Assembly (NCBI RefSeq): GCF_011752625.1
Contig: NZ_VWXD01000001.1
Span: 1-64,000, forward strand
DNA length: 64,000 nucleotides
From: Candidatus Pantoea formicae
GTDB taxonomy: Bacteria > Pseudomonadota > Gammaproteobacteria > Enterobacterales > Enterobacteriaceae
Direction: 5' to 3'
The translations under genes were made by a program, and so were the position numbers. Positions 16,599 to 23,592 of this stretch are shown here, one piece after another. The stretch's first letter is position 1, and every line of letters starts with the position of its first letter. The notes under the pieces are model-generated. The model had not been told where the DNA came from, ran no database searches, and worked only from the letters and a program-made list of their open reading frames with translations.

Positions 16599-17234
16599 TT
16601 ATGCCAGTTTCATAAGGCACGTTCCACATGCCCTGGCTATGTCGATGTTTGCCACTTCCGCAGGTCTAGCGGCGGCATCAATTAGCTCCTGCACATCTGC
16701 GCTTGCACCATATCTTCGAACCACTCCGGTGAACTCTTCCACATCGTGTCCACGCATGCAGAGCTTGGGGTCGCCATCCCTTGTGAACTTGGGTGCGCCA
16801 AATTCATCGGTGGCCTGGGCAATGTGATAAAGCTCATGCTCCACCAGTGCGCAGAATTCGAGGTCACTGCATTGTGAGCAGAAGTCACCGGCCAGCGTGA
16901 TGATGAAATCAGGCTTATGATCGAACCACTCATAAAGCTGCTGTTCCATTCTGGCTTTCTGCCATCCTCCCGCGCGCATCATGACCTCTTCAGCCTGGCC
17001 AAGGACAGTGCGCCCCTGTTTCGTGAATGCAGTAGCTGCCCACAGGAAAGCAATGTCAGCCTCAATCAGATGCAGATGATCCGGGTTATACAGCACACCA
17101 TCTTCACTGATGATTTGCTCTATAACCCACTCATGGACGCCAGCAGCTGGGATGAGTTTAATGTAGGGTGCGAACTCTTCAATAAATTCGATTGGAGGGT
17201 ATGGGCGATTCAGGTTGATGCTTTCGTTTGCCAT
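16599..17234 (-). CDS. Phage-associated putative metallopeptidase
   Basis: A 211-residue protein with EHELYHI (about residues 130-136), a zinc-metallopeptidase HExxH-like variant, and a nearby Cys pair CSQCSD. It matches the phage-associated putative metallopeptidase family often found before terminase genes. AGGGGAC lies before the chosen ATG (17234); the frame extends upstream without a good site. Substrate and role are unknown. Confidence 0.75.
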   Translation of the reverse strand: MANESINLNRPYPPIEFIEEFAPYIKLIPAAGVHEWVIEQIISEDGVLYNPDHLHLIEADIAFLWAATAFTKQGRTVLGQAEEVMMRAGGWQKARMEQQLYEWFDHKPDFIITLAGDFCSQCSDLEFCALVEHELYHIAQATDEFGAPKFTRDGDPKLCMRGHDVEEFTGVVRRYGASADVQELIDAAARPAEVANIDIARACGTCLMKLA

Positions 17235-17342
17235 GTCCCCTACATATTTTTCAATAAGCTGGTACCGTGATCCTGATGACAGGAATGAATAACCACTACA
17301 AAAGAACAGCGCCAATCTTGGTTGCTGCAGTTAGGGGGTTAT

Positions 17343-17462
17343 ATGAGCCATCAGGAATATATCGATATTGGTCGCATCGCTGCGTCAGTCATCCACGATT
17401 TTGCATGGGTATTAATTGTATGGTGGAGGTGGCGAGGTTGCAGCGCTTCACAACGTGACTAA
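17343..17462 (+). CDS. Possible 39-residue membrane peptide
   Basis: An ATG at 17343 behind AGGGGGTTAT opens a 39-residue peptide (MSHQEYIDIGRIAASV...) with one hydrophobic stretch containing FAWVLIVWW and a basic tail (RWRGC). It points away from the metallopeptidase gene and lies in a gap. The good ribosome site is the only support. Confidence 0.35.
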   Translation: MSHQEYIDIGRIAASVIHDFAWVLIVWWRWRGCSASQRD

Positions 17463-17567
17463 CCGTTATCCCTTTTCGGTGGATTCAATCGCATAGCCCC
17501 ATTTTGATCACTATCCCTGACAACAGTGGTATTATTCTTAGCGGTATAATGTATAGGCTGATTAAGA

Positions 17568-17897
17568 ATGCTTACCAGTAAACAGAACAATGCTTTAAAT
17601 ATCATGATGGCTCTAAGTGAGGAGAAAGTTATCCCTGTCAGAGATTTATTTTCAGAAGTTTCACTTTCTGTTAGTTATCTTGAAAGTCTGATCGCAGTAC
17701 TCAGGGATGAAGGCCTGGTTAAGAGTATGCCCGGCATGTATGGCGGTTACGCCTTATCACGCAATCCCGCCAGCATTACCGTAGCTGACATATTGTCTGC
17801 CTTTAGTGCCTCAGACACTCCGTACCCAGTGGTTCGGGCTCTAATTTCGGTATCTCTTAAAGATTTGCAGGATTCAGCTCAAATTTCTAAGCCCTGA
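17568..17897 (+). CDS. Rrf2-family transcriptional regulator
   Basis: A 109-residue protein with the Rrf2 winged helix: SVSYLESLIAVLRDEGLVKS (recognition helix) followed by the wing MYGGYALSR. The Fe-S cysteine cluster of IscR/NsrR/RsrR is absent, so it probably does not sense through a cluster, or is a shortened form. It is alone on the plus strand in the late region, so it may be expressed in the lysogen and act on host or phage promoters. Confidence 0.75.
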   Translation: MLTSKQNNALNIMMALSEEKVIPVRDLFSEVSLSVSYLESLIAVLRDEGLVKSMPGMYGGYALSRNPASITVADILSAFSASDTPYPVVRALISVSLKDLQDSAQISKP

Positions 17898-17967
17898 ACA
17901 TTCGGGAGTGACTCATCACAAATAATCACTTGCGCTGTTCAGTGAGATACTTCTGTTAATTTTCGGC

Positions 17968-18282
17968 TCAGGCATGAGAAGCCACACGGGCTGCATGGGA
18001 TGCCATTGCATTTTGCTTGAACGACTTAACTCGGGAAATCGCATAGCGAATCGCTTCTATCCACCGAGGGTCGGCTGAAATTATCAGGGAATTTTTTAGC
18101 GAAGTATGTAAATCACTCCATACCATGATGCGTACAGACACATCTCTCCCAATTCCATGATTGAAGTCCGTTAGGATTGAGTTGATCGCTTCTTTTGTTT
18201 GCTGGTAGCCATCCCCCATCTGATACATACCCGCAAGACGTTTTATCTGAATCTCAATATCACCAGCCATGTCATCTTGCAT
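17968..18282 (-). CDS. Phage protein of unknown function
   Basis: A 104-residue mixed helical protein starting MQDDMAGDIEIQIKRLAGMY, with GGAGCGCACG before the ATG. It stands between the lysis genes and the metallopeptidase gene. The C-terminus is Ala/Ser/His rich. No family recognised. Confidence 0.55.
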   Translation of the reverse strand: MQDDMAGDIEIQIKRLAGMYQMGDGYQQTKEAINSILTDFNHGIGRDVSVRIMVWSDLHTSLKNSLIISADPRWIEAIRYAISRVKSFKQNAMASHAARVASHA

Positions 18283-18769
18283 CGTGCGCTCCGTTTTCGT
18301 CTTTGAAATTTGACTTAGCGAATAAAAGTCTAGTAGCTGTTACACAAATTTTCGACCAATTTGACTTCAAGTAGTGCAGTTAATTATTCAAACGAAAGAT
18401 CGGATACTTCAGTATTGACAATGGGTTATGTATTAATTGCGCGCTATTTACTTAAGAAATGTCTGGTATTTGTCATTATTTCCAAAAGTTTCCGTCAAAT
18501 CCCGGCAACATATTCAGAAAGGTATACAATTCACCCCGCACTGGTAATGTGCCTTTGGGCATATTCCATGACTAACGAGCAGCATTAATAGCTGACAACC
18601 CTGTGTGTGACATCTACCGCCGTAGTCCGATACGGCGGATTTTTTTCAAATCAGGATTATCCCGAGCTTACAGACTATTTGAACCGCGTCTTCCGCTTTG
18701 CTTGCAGATCAACCTGCACCAGCTTCCCCAAGTAACAACACATCACCTTAAAGACTTTCACACGTTCAA
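18283..18769. other. Gene-poor stretch, possible small RNA
   Basis: No convincing gene in 487 AT-rich bases. A TTGACA hexamer at about 18416 on the plus strand lacks a good -10, and the only firm signal is the terminator at 18617-18646. A short plus-strand RNA ending there is possible, but I cannot place its start. Confidence 0.4.
18617..18646 (+). terminator. Intrinsic terminator in gene-poor stretch
   Basis: CCGCCGTA (18617-18624) pairs perfectly with TACGGCGG (18631-18638), loop GTCCGA, then A and seven T. No plus-strand gene precedes it directly. Confidence 0.8.
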
Positions 18770-19009
18770 CTATTGCGAGGCTCTGTACCAGGCCTGCCAT
18801 CTGTAAGTGTTTAGACGGAGGGTTCTTGCACACTCAGCATTTTCTACATCCGATTGCAGATCAGTATCACTGTCCTTTCCCGCCTGGCTGAGCTTGCACG
18901 GTGGACTCATCAAATCCTGGGATAGTGTTGGCCGCGTCGATTGCTCGCTGCCGCAAGCTGACAGCAACATCATCAAAACGGCACACAGTGCGATTCGGGT
19001 CTTGAACAT
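18770..19009 (-). CDS. Rz1: Rz1-like outer membrane spanin
   Basis: A 79-residue lipoprotein: MFKTRIALCAVLMMLLSAC is a signal peptide with lipobox LSAC. It starts inside the Rz gene in another frame and ends 97 bases past the Rz stop, the classic embedded Rz/Rz1 layout. With Rz it fuses inner and outer membranes in the last step of lysis. The C-terminal part after about residue 45 is longer and less Pro-rich than lambda Rz1. Confidence 0.8.
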   Translation of the reverse strand: MFKTRIALCAVLMMLLSACGSEQSTRPTLSQDLMSPPCKLSQAGKDSDTDLQSDVENAECARTLRLNTYRWQAWYRASQ

Positions 19010-19250
19010 ATTTCACCACTTCGCGGGTAATTGTTCGGTAGATGACTTTGCCACCAGCATTAGCAGTTGCCGCCTTCTGCTCAATCGGAACAAGCCTGGC
19101 TTCAGCCTTCTGCTTCTTCAGTGCATAGTCAGCGTTGACTTTGTCGCTGTGGGCATACCAACCATTCAGGTAGCGAATCTCTCCGTAACCAATGGCGCTG
19201 GCAATTATCACCACGAGTGTGATCAGGAAACTACGCAGGCTAAATGTCAT
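18867..19250 (-). CDS. Rz: Rz-like inner membrane spanin
   Basis: A 127-residue protein with an N-terminal membrane anchor (FSLRSFLITLVVIIASAIGY) and a periplasmic helical domain. The ATG at 19250 follows GGAGGG by 5 bases and overlaps the endolysin stop. Order and overlap with Rz1 support the assignment rather than strong similarity to lambda Rz. Confidence 0.78.
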   Translation of the reverse strand: MTFSLRSFLITLVVIIASAIGYGEIRYLNGWYAHSDKVNADYALKKQKAEARLVPIEQKAATANAGGKVIYRTITREVVKYVQDPNRTVCRFDDVAVSLRQRAIDAANTIPGFDESTVQAQPGGKGQ

Positions 19251-19743
19251 TTGCACCCTCCGCCAGGCAAAGTGAACGCTCCATATCGCGACGATTCTGC
19301 AATCCTTTCCACTTCATGCCGCCAGCGTAAACCCAGCGGCGCATTTCCTCGCACGCTCCGGCTTCATCACCGGCGTTCAGCTTCTTAAGCAATGTGGATT
19401 TTAAAAAGGCAGAGGTGCCAACGTTGTAAGTGAAGCTGTAGAGCGATGCGCGCTGATATTCACCAAGCGGAACTTTCACCAGACTATCTACAGCACTTTT
19501 AACGGACTGAAGGTCATTCCACATCAGGCGATCGCATTCACGGTCAGTGTATTTGCGGCCCTTAACGATATCGCCGCCGGTATGCCCGTCGCAGACAGTC
19601 CAGACCCCGGCTACATCTTTGTAGGGTTCGTATACTCGCCCTTCTACGCCGTCCTTGCCGCCGAGAAATACCGTGGCAATAAACAATGCGCCACCGCCCG
19701 CCGCTGCAATCAGCTTATTGCGGAGACTGTTAGACAAAGACAT
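19240..19743 (-). CDS. R: SAR endolysin (lysozyme, GH24, R21-like)
   Basis: A 167-residue muramidase. The catalytic triad is readable as Glu34, Asp43 and Thr49 (VEGRVYEPYKDVAGVWT). Residues 10-29 (KLIAAAGGGALFIATVFLGG) form a weakly hydrophobic Gly/Ala-rich signal-arrest-release segment, so the enzyme is exported tethered and inactive, then released when the membrane is depolarised. This pairs naturally with the pinholin upstream. Confidence 0.92.
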   Translation of the reverse strand: MSLSNSLRNKLIAAAGGGALFIATVFLGGKDGVEGRVYEPYKDVAGVWTVCDGHTGGDIVKGRKYTDRECDRLMWNDLQSVKSAVDSLVKVPLGEYQRASLYSFTYNVGTSAFLKSTLLKKLNAGDEAGACEEMRRWVYAGGMKWKGLQNRRDMERSLCLAEGANDI

Positions 19744-19746
19744 GAG

Positions 19747-19992
19747 TTACTCCTCGTTTGGGGCGTCAGAGCCTGCAGGCCAGCGCTGATAGGCTTTAAT
19801 CTGCGCCAGAGTGGCCTTGCGTTTGTAATACCAGTTGATTCCAAGAGTGATGACCGCGACCACGATGCCAGCAAGAACACCAACCGCGCTCCACTCATCA
19901 GGACTTAACCGGGTTAGCAATCCAACAGCAATTGTGCCCGAGGAAGCGCCGTAAGCAGCGCCCGTGGCAATTTTGCTCATATCGATACTCAT
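19747..19992 (-). CDS. S: Pinholin (phage 21 S-like) with dual start
   Basis: An 81-residue holin resembling phage 21 S: DMSKIATGAAYGASSG, then two transmembrane helices (about 7-25 and 35-55) and a charged tail. GGGAGG lies 5 bases before the ATG at 19992; a second ATG at 19980 (residue 5) would give a 77-residue form, matching the antiholin/holin dual start of S21. It makes small holes that free the SAR endolysin. It overlaps nothing and precedes R by 3 bases. Confidence 0.85.
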   Translation of the reverse strand: MSIDMSKIATGAAYGASSGTIAVGLLTRLSPDEWSAVGVLAGIVVAVITLGINWYYKRKATLAQIKAYQRWPAGSDAPNEE

Positions 19993-20090
19993 ACACACCT
20001 CCCATTGGGTCGGTGCTGTCTATAGTCAGGAGAAGGGACGCCCGCTAAAACTCAGGAAAACTCGGTGAGTTTTCACTGACTGGAAGAGGC

Positions 20091-20116
20091 AAAAAAAAGG
20101 CCCGCCAGAGCGAGCC
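20091..20116 (-). terminator. Terminator upstream of the lysis genes
   Basis: On the minus strand GGCTCGC and GCGGGCC pair around TCTG, followed by eight T. It lies between the structured RNA array and the holin gene, so late transcription must read through it, as expected for Q control. Confidence 0.8.
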
Positions 20117-20136
20117 TTTAGATAATCAGATTGGGG

Positions 20137-20246
20137 ATTGCTATGCCGGGTGCCTCCCGGTGATAAGTACCAGCTAATACTTACCGCTTGAGACCGATTC
20201 TGGGAGTGCAGCTGTCGCCCCTCCGCATAGGGGGATTCATAGCAAT
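20137..20246. ncRNA. Structured RNA element A (tandem family, 1 of 6)
   Basis: Outer stem ATTGCTATG (20137-20145) with CATAGCAAT (20238-20246); hairpin CCGGG-TGCCT-CCCGG (20146-20160); hairpin TAAGTA/TACTTA (20164-20183) whose loop CAGCT can pair with AGCTG at 20210-20214; and a CCCC/GGGG hairpin (20218-20234). The same plan recurs in five more copies with changed but still complementary bases. Strand uncertain; the late operon runs on minus. Confidence 0.75.
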
Positions 20247-20391
20247 GATTTCATAATAGCAGGTTGACTTGACGCCAGGGGCTTCAACTGAATAAATCCA
20301 ATAAGCCCAACCCGGAATTAGGCTTCCCTTCCCAGAGTGAAGTTTTGAAAAATGTTCTTCAACACAGGTAGGGTGGCTATGCATTAGAAAT

Positions 20392-20498
20392 TGCTATGCC
20401 GGGTGCCTCCCGGTGATTCAGAAAAGCCACAATCTGAATCGCTTCAGTCTTTAACGAGCCCTGTGGCTTAGCCCCTCCGCATAGGGGGATTCATAGCA
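20392..20498. ncRNA. Structured RNA element B (2 of 6)
   Basis: Outer stem TGCTATG (20392-20398) with CATAGCA (20492-20498); hairpin CCGGG/CCCGG (20399-20413); hairpin GATTCAG/CTGAATC (20415-20440). The loop segment AAGCCACA (20424-20431) pairs perfectly over 8 bases with TGTGGCTT (20462-20469), giving a pseudoknot next to the CCCC/GGGG hairpin (20472-20488). It is the clearest pseudoknot in the array. Confidence 0.78.
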
Positions 20499-20521
20499 GT
20501 CATTTTATAATAGCATGTTGC

Positions 20522-20624
20522 CGGAACGCCGGGTGCCTCCCGGTGAATGAAGTACAGCTACCTTCATCCGCAAACTTGCGTTGGCTCTTAGCTGATGCCC
20601 CGCCGCATAGGGGGATTCGTTCCG
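20522..20624. ncRNA. Structured RNA element C (3 of 6)
   Basis: Outer stem CGGAACG (20522-20528) with CGTTCCG (20618-20624), completely different from elements A and B yet complementary. The constant CCGGG/CCCGG hairpin follows, then ATGAAG/CTTCAT with loop CAGCTA (20555-20560) complementary to TAGCTG (20589-20594), then the CCCC/GGGG hairpin. Confidence 0.78.
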
Positions 20625-20638
20625 ACTTTGAAAATGTC

Positions 20639-20753
20639 TGCGGTGCCGGGTGCCTCCCGGTGAGTAAGTCCAGCCAGCCTTACCCGCTATTAGGCTTGTT
20701 GCCACTCAGGAGAGTGATAGCTGTCGCCCCATCGCTTAGAGGGATTCACCGCA
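20639..20753. ncRNA. Structured RNA element D (4 of 6)
   Basis: Outer stem TGCGGTG (20639-20645) with CACCGCA (20747-20753); constant CCGGG/CCCGG hairpin; GTAAG/CTTAC hairpin. The loop (CAGCC) pairs with the segment AGCTG at about 20718-20722 only if a G-U pair is allowed on the minus strand. The last hairpin (CCCC..GAGGG) is weaker than in the other copies. Confidence 0.7.
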
Positions 20754-20849
20754 TTGATAACAATCTAGAACATAAGACAAAAATAATAAACCCTGACGCA
20801 TTTGGCGGTCGCGTATTCCTCATTGTAAGCCTGGGAGGATTTACACAAA

Positions 20850-20879
20850 CAAAAAGCCCCTTCGGTTAAGAAGGGGCTT
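20850..20879 (-). terminator. Intrinsic terminator within RNA array
   Basis: A perfect 10-base stem (AAGCCCCTTC with GAAGGGGCTT, loop of 6) followed on the minus strand by TTTTTG. It stands directly before elements D to A, so these four would be transcribed only by read-through or from a promoter inside the array. Confidence 0.8.
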
Positions 20880-21375
20880 CCGGCCTGATATGCGAGATGA
20901 ATGATTGGACTAGCGAATGAAGCATATCAGGCGATTTATTTTTAACAAAAACTCTTTTTTGAAGTCAAGAATCTTAATTGAAAAAGGCACCACCTGAGTA
21001 ATGCCCTGAATTTGGTGCGCCCGTTTATCGTCAATGATTAGGTAACAATCCATCGTTAGATGTGGCGCATTGAGATGATACACAATCAATACTAGCTGCA
21101 TTCATCAGCATTTCAACAATGATAGTTCTTATTTACAACGCACAGGAAAGATTAGTAGTTTCAATCTAGCAATATCTAAGTTAAGCCGTGATGGTGCAAA
21201 TCCGGAATAAGCTAACTGAATTTACTGCCTGACAGAATCATCGATGTAAAACGTCAGGAATTCGAAAAAACGACTTCAAAAGCCCTGATTAAGAATGTGC
21301 TTAAGGTCTTTGAACTGATTGCGCGTATATTACTTGGCGGGTACTACCCAATCTCTTGAAGAAACTTGAATTTTT

Positions 21376-21410
21376 ATCCCGGAACTTATCATTTCGGGAT
21401 CTTTTTTTTC
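21376..21410 (+). terminator. Plus-strand terminator in RNA array
   Basis: ATCCCG (21376-21381) pairs with CGGGAT (21395-21400) and is followed by C and eight T. It implies a plus-strand transcript arriving from about 21100-21370, where I see no gene. Confidence 0.7.
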
Positions 21411-21433
21411 AAAAAGGCCCACCGAAGTGAGCC
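21411..21433 (-). terminator. Minus-strand terminator in RNA array
   Basis: On the minus strand GGCTCAC and GTGGGCC pair around a TTCG tetraloop, followed by TTTTTG. It is back to back with the plus-strand terminator at 21376-21410. Confidence 0.75.
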
Positions 21434-21461
21434 ATGCTTTGCTGAAGCATTATGGCTTATC

Positions 21462-21571
21462 TGCGGTGCCGCTCGTTAGACGGTGAGTAAGGTACAGTCC
21501 CCTTACCCGCTTGCTCAGACAGCCCTCCAGAGCTTTGACTGTTGCCACGCCACTAGACGTGATTCACCGCA
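21462..21571. ncRNA. Structured RNA element E (5 of 6, divergent)
   Basis: Outer stem TGCGGTG (21462-21468) with CACCGCA (21565-21571). The first hairpin has lost the constant sequence (CCG/CGG only). GTAAGG/CCTTAC carries a loop ACAGTC (21494-21499) that pairs with GACTGT (21537-21542). The last hairpin is CACG/CGTG instead of CCCC/GGGG, another compensated change. Confidence 0.7.
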
Positions 21572-21679
21572 TTAAATCCAGCATATAGTTAAGCATTACT
21601 TAAGTGAAGTTTTTATCTTAAAATATATGACCTGACACCTGACACTTATACGTTTTTTCAGGCATTCATGAGATGGAGA

Positions 21680-21753
21680 GGTCCGCCGTCAAGGAATTTA
21701 ACCCCGTCCTCTGGCATTAGAGCCAGCGCTCTTTCCAATAAGCTAACGGCGGA
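21680..21753 (-). tRNA. tRNA-like gene, possibly Arg(TCT)-derived, degenerate
   Basis: On the minus strand an acceptor stem CCGCCGT/ACGGCGG with discriminator A and CC follows cloverleaf order: D stem GCTT/GAGC with TTGG in its loop, anticodon arm CTGG-CTCTAATG-CCAG, and T stem CGGGG/CCTTG with loop TTAAATT. The anticodon loop is 8 bases (or 6 with a longer stem) and the T loop lacks the TTC motif, so it may be a pseudo-tRNA. Phages related to Shiga-toxin phages carry arginine tRNAs in this same place between Q and the lysis genes. Confidence 0.6.
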
Positions 21754-21820
21754 TTAATTGCCATGCCGGGTTACTATCAAAAGATGATTTAAGCCAGCAG
21801 ACAACGAAAGCATTATAGTC

Positions 21821-21927
21821 GCTACAGCGCCGGGTGCCTCCCGGTAGGCTCGTAAACAATCAACGACACCCGCATGTTAACGCACTTCGATTGTTCTGCC
21901 CCTCCGCTCAGGGGGATTCGTTGTAGC
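21821..21927. ncRNA. Structured RNA element F (6 of 6)
   Basis: Outer stem GCTACAGCG (21821-21829) with CGTTGTAGC (21919-21927), one pair being G-U if read on plus. The constant CCGGG/CCCGG hairpin follows, then TCGT/ACGA with loop AACAATC (21855-21861) complementary to GATTGTT (21889-21895), then the CCCC/GGGG hairpin. It lies nearest the Q-like gene. Confidence 0.75.
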
Positions 21928-21972
21928 AAAGAGAATTTAGCATTCGATTAAAACTATATGATTTTAGTAAAT

Positions 21973-22003
21973 AAAAAAAACGCTACGGCTGGTAACCGTG
22001 GCG
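21973..22003 (-). terminator. Terminator downstream of Q-like gene
   Basis: On the minus strand CGCCACGG pairs with CCGTAGCG (one mismatch) around TTACCAG, followed by eight T. It may end the early right operon, or be the tR'-type terminator through which Q-modified polymerase reads. Confidence 0.75.
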
Positions 22004-22014
22004 CTTTTAATCAC

Positions 22015-22113
22015 TCACCTATGATGGATGGAACTGCTCAGTCCGCTTTGCTTCCCGAGCGTAAAGTGAATATGCCAGGTCGCATGCCCTTTGTCTTTAG
22101 CTATTTGTGCCAT
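22015..22113 (-). CDS. Possible 32-residue peptide after the Q-like gene
   Basis: The frame MAQIAKDKGHATWHIHF... begins 31 bases past the Q stop, with AAGGAG 12 bases upstream of the ATG, and ends just before the terminator. The His-rich sequence has no recognised relative. Spacing of the ribosome site is long, so confidence is limited. Confidence 0.35.
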   Translation of the reverse strand: MAQIAKDKGHATWHIHFTLGKQSGLSSSIHHR

Positions 22114-22143
22114 CAATTCTCTTCACTCCTTATTTTAGGGAAT

Positions 22144-22746
22144 TTAATTCTCCATTTCGCGTTTTATTGCATAAAACATTTCCCCCTCAAGAATATCCAG
22201 CGCCCATTCCATTCTGTTGCGGGCTTCCTTTGTGCTGATACCCGTGAAATAGATCATGGATGCTCCGATGTTTTGCACGCTCTTGCGTTTGCAATATCGT
22301 AATCTGGCTACGTTTTTAATCGGGTTGTCCTTACCGAATGTTTTCACCATAACTGATTCAACAAAGGCAGCATCATCTGATTCTTTGGCGAGAGCAATGA
22401 TGTTTGCCGTTGCTGATTGAGGGATTAGCAGGTCACGGGCTTTGCGGAATAACTCTTCGCCGCGTAAACCCTCACAGTGTAGCTCTGACACGATTTTCTC
22501 AATCTGTCTGCCCTGCTGCTCACTCCATTCGCAACGCATCATAAGGCGGCCAATAACGTTTACTTCTCCGTGATCGTAATCTTCATTACCCAGGTGCTGA
22601 CCCCACACTGTGAGCATGTGGCGAACCCATGCCTGTTGCGATGAATTGATGGTCTTCCATCCATTACCAAACAGTCGTCGCATGTCGGCAGCGCTGCGCA
22701 CACCCGCAAGCCTGACGATTTGTTGGAAGTCTCGTTCAATGCGCAT
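22144..22746 (-). CDS. Q-like late antitermination protein (DUF1133-type)
   Basis: A 200-residue protein, MRIERDFQQIVRLAGVRSAA, that fits the DUF1133 family encoded last in lambdoid right early operons. At this place, between ninG and the lysis cassette, it should be the late regulator letting polymerase pass the terminators further down. Basic residues cluster near the C-terminus (RYCKRKSVQ). It overlaps the small gene before it by 11 bases. No direct evidence of its binding site was found. Confidence 0.72.
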   Translation of the reverse strand: MRIERDFQQIVRLAGVRSAADMRRLFGNGWKTINSSQQAWVRHMLTVWGQHLGNEDYDHGEVNVIGRLMMRCEWSEQQGRQIEKIVSELHCEGLRGEELFRKARDLLIPQSATANIIALAKESDDAAFVESVMVKTFGKDNPIKNVARLRYCKRKSVQNIGASMIYFTGISTKEARNRMEWALDILEGEMFYAIKREMEN

Positions 22747-22864
22747 GTTTCATCCCCATGATTTTGGCGGTGTGCTTGATAATTCGGTAATCGACCGGGA
22801 AGGTATTTCGTGAGCGGTACATTCTGAGCAACCGCCATTTTTCTCGAAGGTAATCGGCGATCAT
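22736..22864 (-). CDS. Small phage protein (42 residues)
   Basis: MIADYLREKWRLLRMYRSRN... a short, basic, helical protein with GGAG upstream and a 3' end overlapping the Q-like start. Similar peptides sit before Q genes in other enterobacterial lambdoid phages. Function unknown. Confidence 0.6.
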   Translation of the reverse strand: MIADYLREKWRLLRMYRSRNTFPVDYRIIKHTAKIMGMKHAH

Positions 22865-22906
22865 TTCTTTCTCCGTCTGGTGATTTTTGTAGGGCTTGCG
22901 TGGCAG

Positions 22907-22981
22907 CTAGGGACGCTTACTCAGTATCGGGAAGGGATGATAGGGATAAACCCGGCTGAGTAATCTGGTTAGCCAGGTCAT
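22907..22981 (-). CDS. Possible 24-residue phage peptide coupled to ninG
   Basis: The ATG at 22981 overlaps the ninG stop as ATGA and opens MTWLTRLLSRVYPYHPFP..., a basic aromatic peptide. Overlap coupling is the only support beyond the typical location of tiny nin-region genes. Confidence 0.4.
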   Translation of the reverse strand: MTWLTRLLSRVYPYHPFPILSKRP

Positions 22982-23592
22982 GCCGCCTCTGATTGCTTTA
23001 TTAGCTCTCTGGTTTTCTGCCGGTAGTGCGACGCTAGTTCCTGCAACTCTTCACGCGTCCACTTAACCACCGGGTGCGGGCCCATCAAGAGATCGAAAGC
23101 ATCCTGCCCGATTTTCTTAATCAGGTTTGGCGTGTAGTTTTCGATGTTTCCTGAGAGATGCTGATTGCAGGGAACGCACTGCTTATGGCAGTTGGTTTCG
23201 TCATAACGTGTGGCCGGCGATGCGCCGCGGGTGCGGTAATGACCAGCGTCATATTTTCCATCGTGAAAGCGACCGCAACTTATGCATGGATCGGCAGCGT
23301 CGCGTGTGCGGATAAACTCGTTGAAGGCGGCTTGAGCTTGTTTGTGGAAGTGGCTGAGGGGCTTAAGTGCTAACTTGCGGATCTTATGGTGACGTTTTTC
23401 CTGCTGTGCTTCTTTCTTTCTAACCTGCTCCTGCTGCTGTATTCGTTTCTTTCTGGCTGCTGTTGCGAGTTGCTTTATCAGTTCGTCTTGGTGCTCTTCG
23501 CAACACCACCACTGATAAAGCGTAAGAGGCTTATAGCGCTTTTTGCATATTCGACATTTACGCACCTTCGGTGCTTTCCTTTCTTCAGGCAT
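22978..23592 (-). CDS. ninG: NinG recombination protein (Rap-like)
   Basis: A 204-residue protein, the same length as lambda NinG. It has the N-terminal zinc cluster CRICKKRYKP with CCEEHQ, a basic coiled coil (about 50-85) and a C-terminal HNH-like core DPCISCGRFHDGKYDAGHYR and CNQHLSGN. Lambda Rap is a structure-specific endonuclease for recombination intermediates. The start at 23592 has GAGAGGTGCA before it; the open frame continues upstream without need. Confidence 0.9.
   Translation of the reverse strand: MPEERKAPKVRKCRICKKRYKPLTLYQWWCCEEHQDELIKQLATAARKKRIQQQEQVRKKEAQQEKRHHKIRKLALKPLSHFHKQAQAAFNEFIRTRDAADPCISCGRFHDGKYDAGHYRTRGASPATRYDETNCHKQCVPCNQHLSGNIENYTPNLIKKIGQDAFDLLMGPHPVVKWTREELQELASHYRQKTRELIKQSEAA

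Noticed and set aside
18361-18588. 75-residue plus-strand frame
   Set aside because: Starts at a non-ATG codon without a ribosome site in AT-rich DNA; no family pattern.
20910-21101. 63-residue minus-strand frame in the RNA array
   Set aside because: No ribosome site at either possible start and no recognisable pattern; the region looks non-coding.
20137-21927. CRISPR array as an explanation of the repeats
   Set aside because: Units are over 100 bases, unevenly spaced, with internal structure and no constant short repeat between unique spacers; no cas genes.
20137-21927. Type III toxin-antitoxin (ToxI-like) repeats
   Set aside because: ToxI repeats are about 35-40 bases and sit before a toxN gene; here units are about 110 bases and no ToxN-like gene is near.
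21958-22302. 114-residue plus-strand frame overlapping the Q-like gene
   Set aside because: Antisense shadow of the Q-like gene and of a terminator; no start signal.
22560-22838. 92-residue minus-strand frame
   Set aside because: Out-of-frame shadow of the Q-like gene and the coupled 42-residue gene, which fit the operon better.
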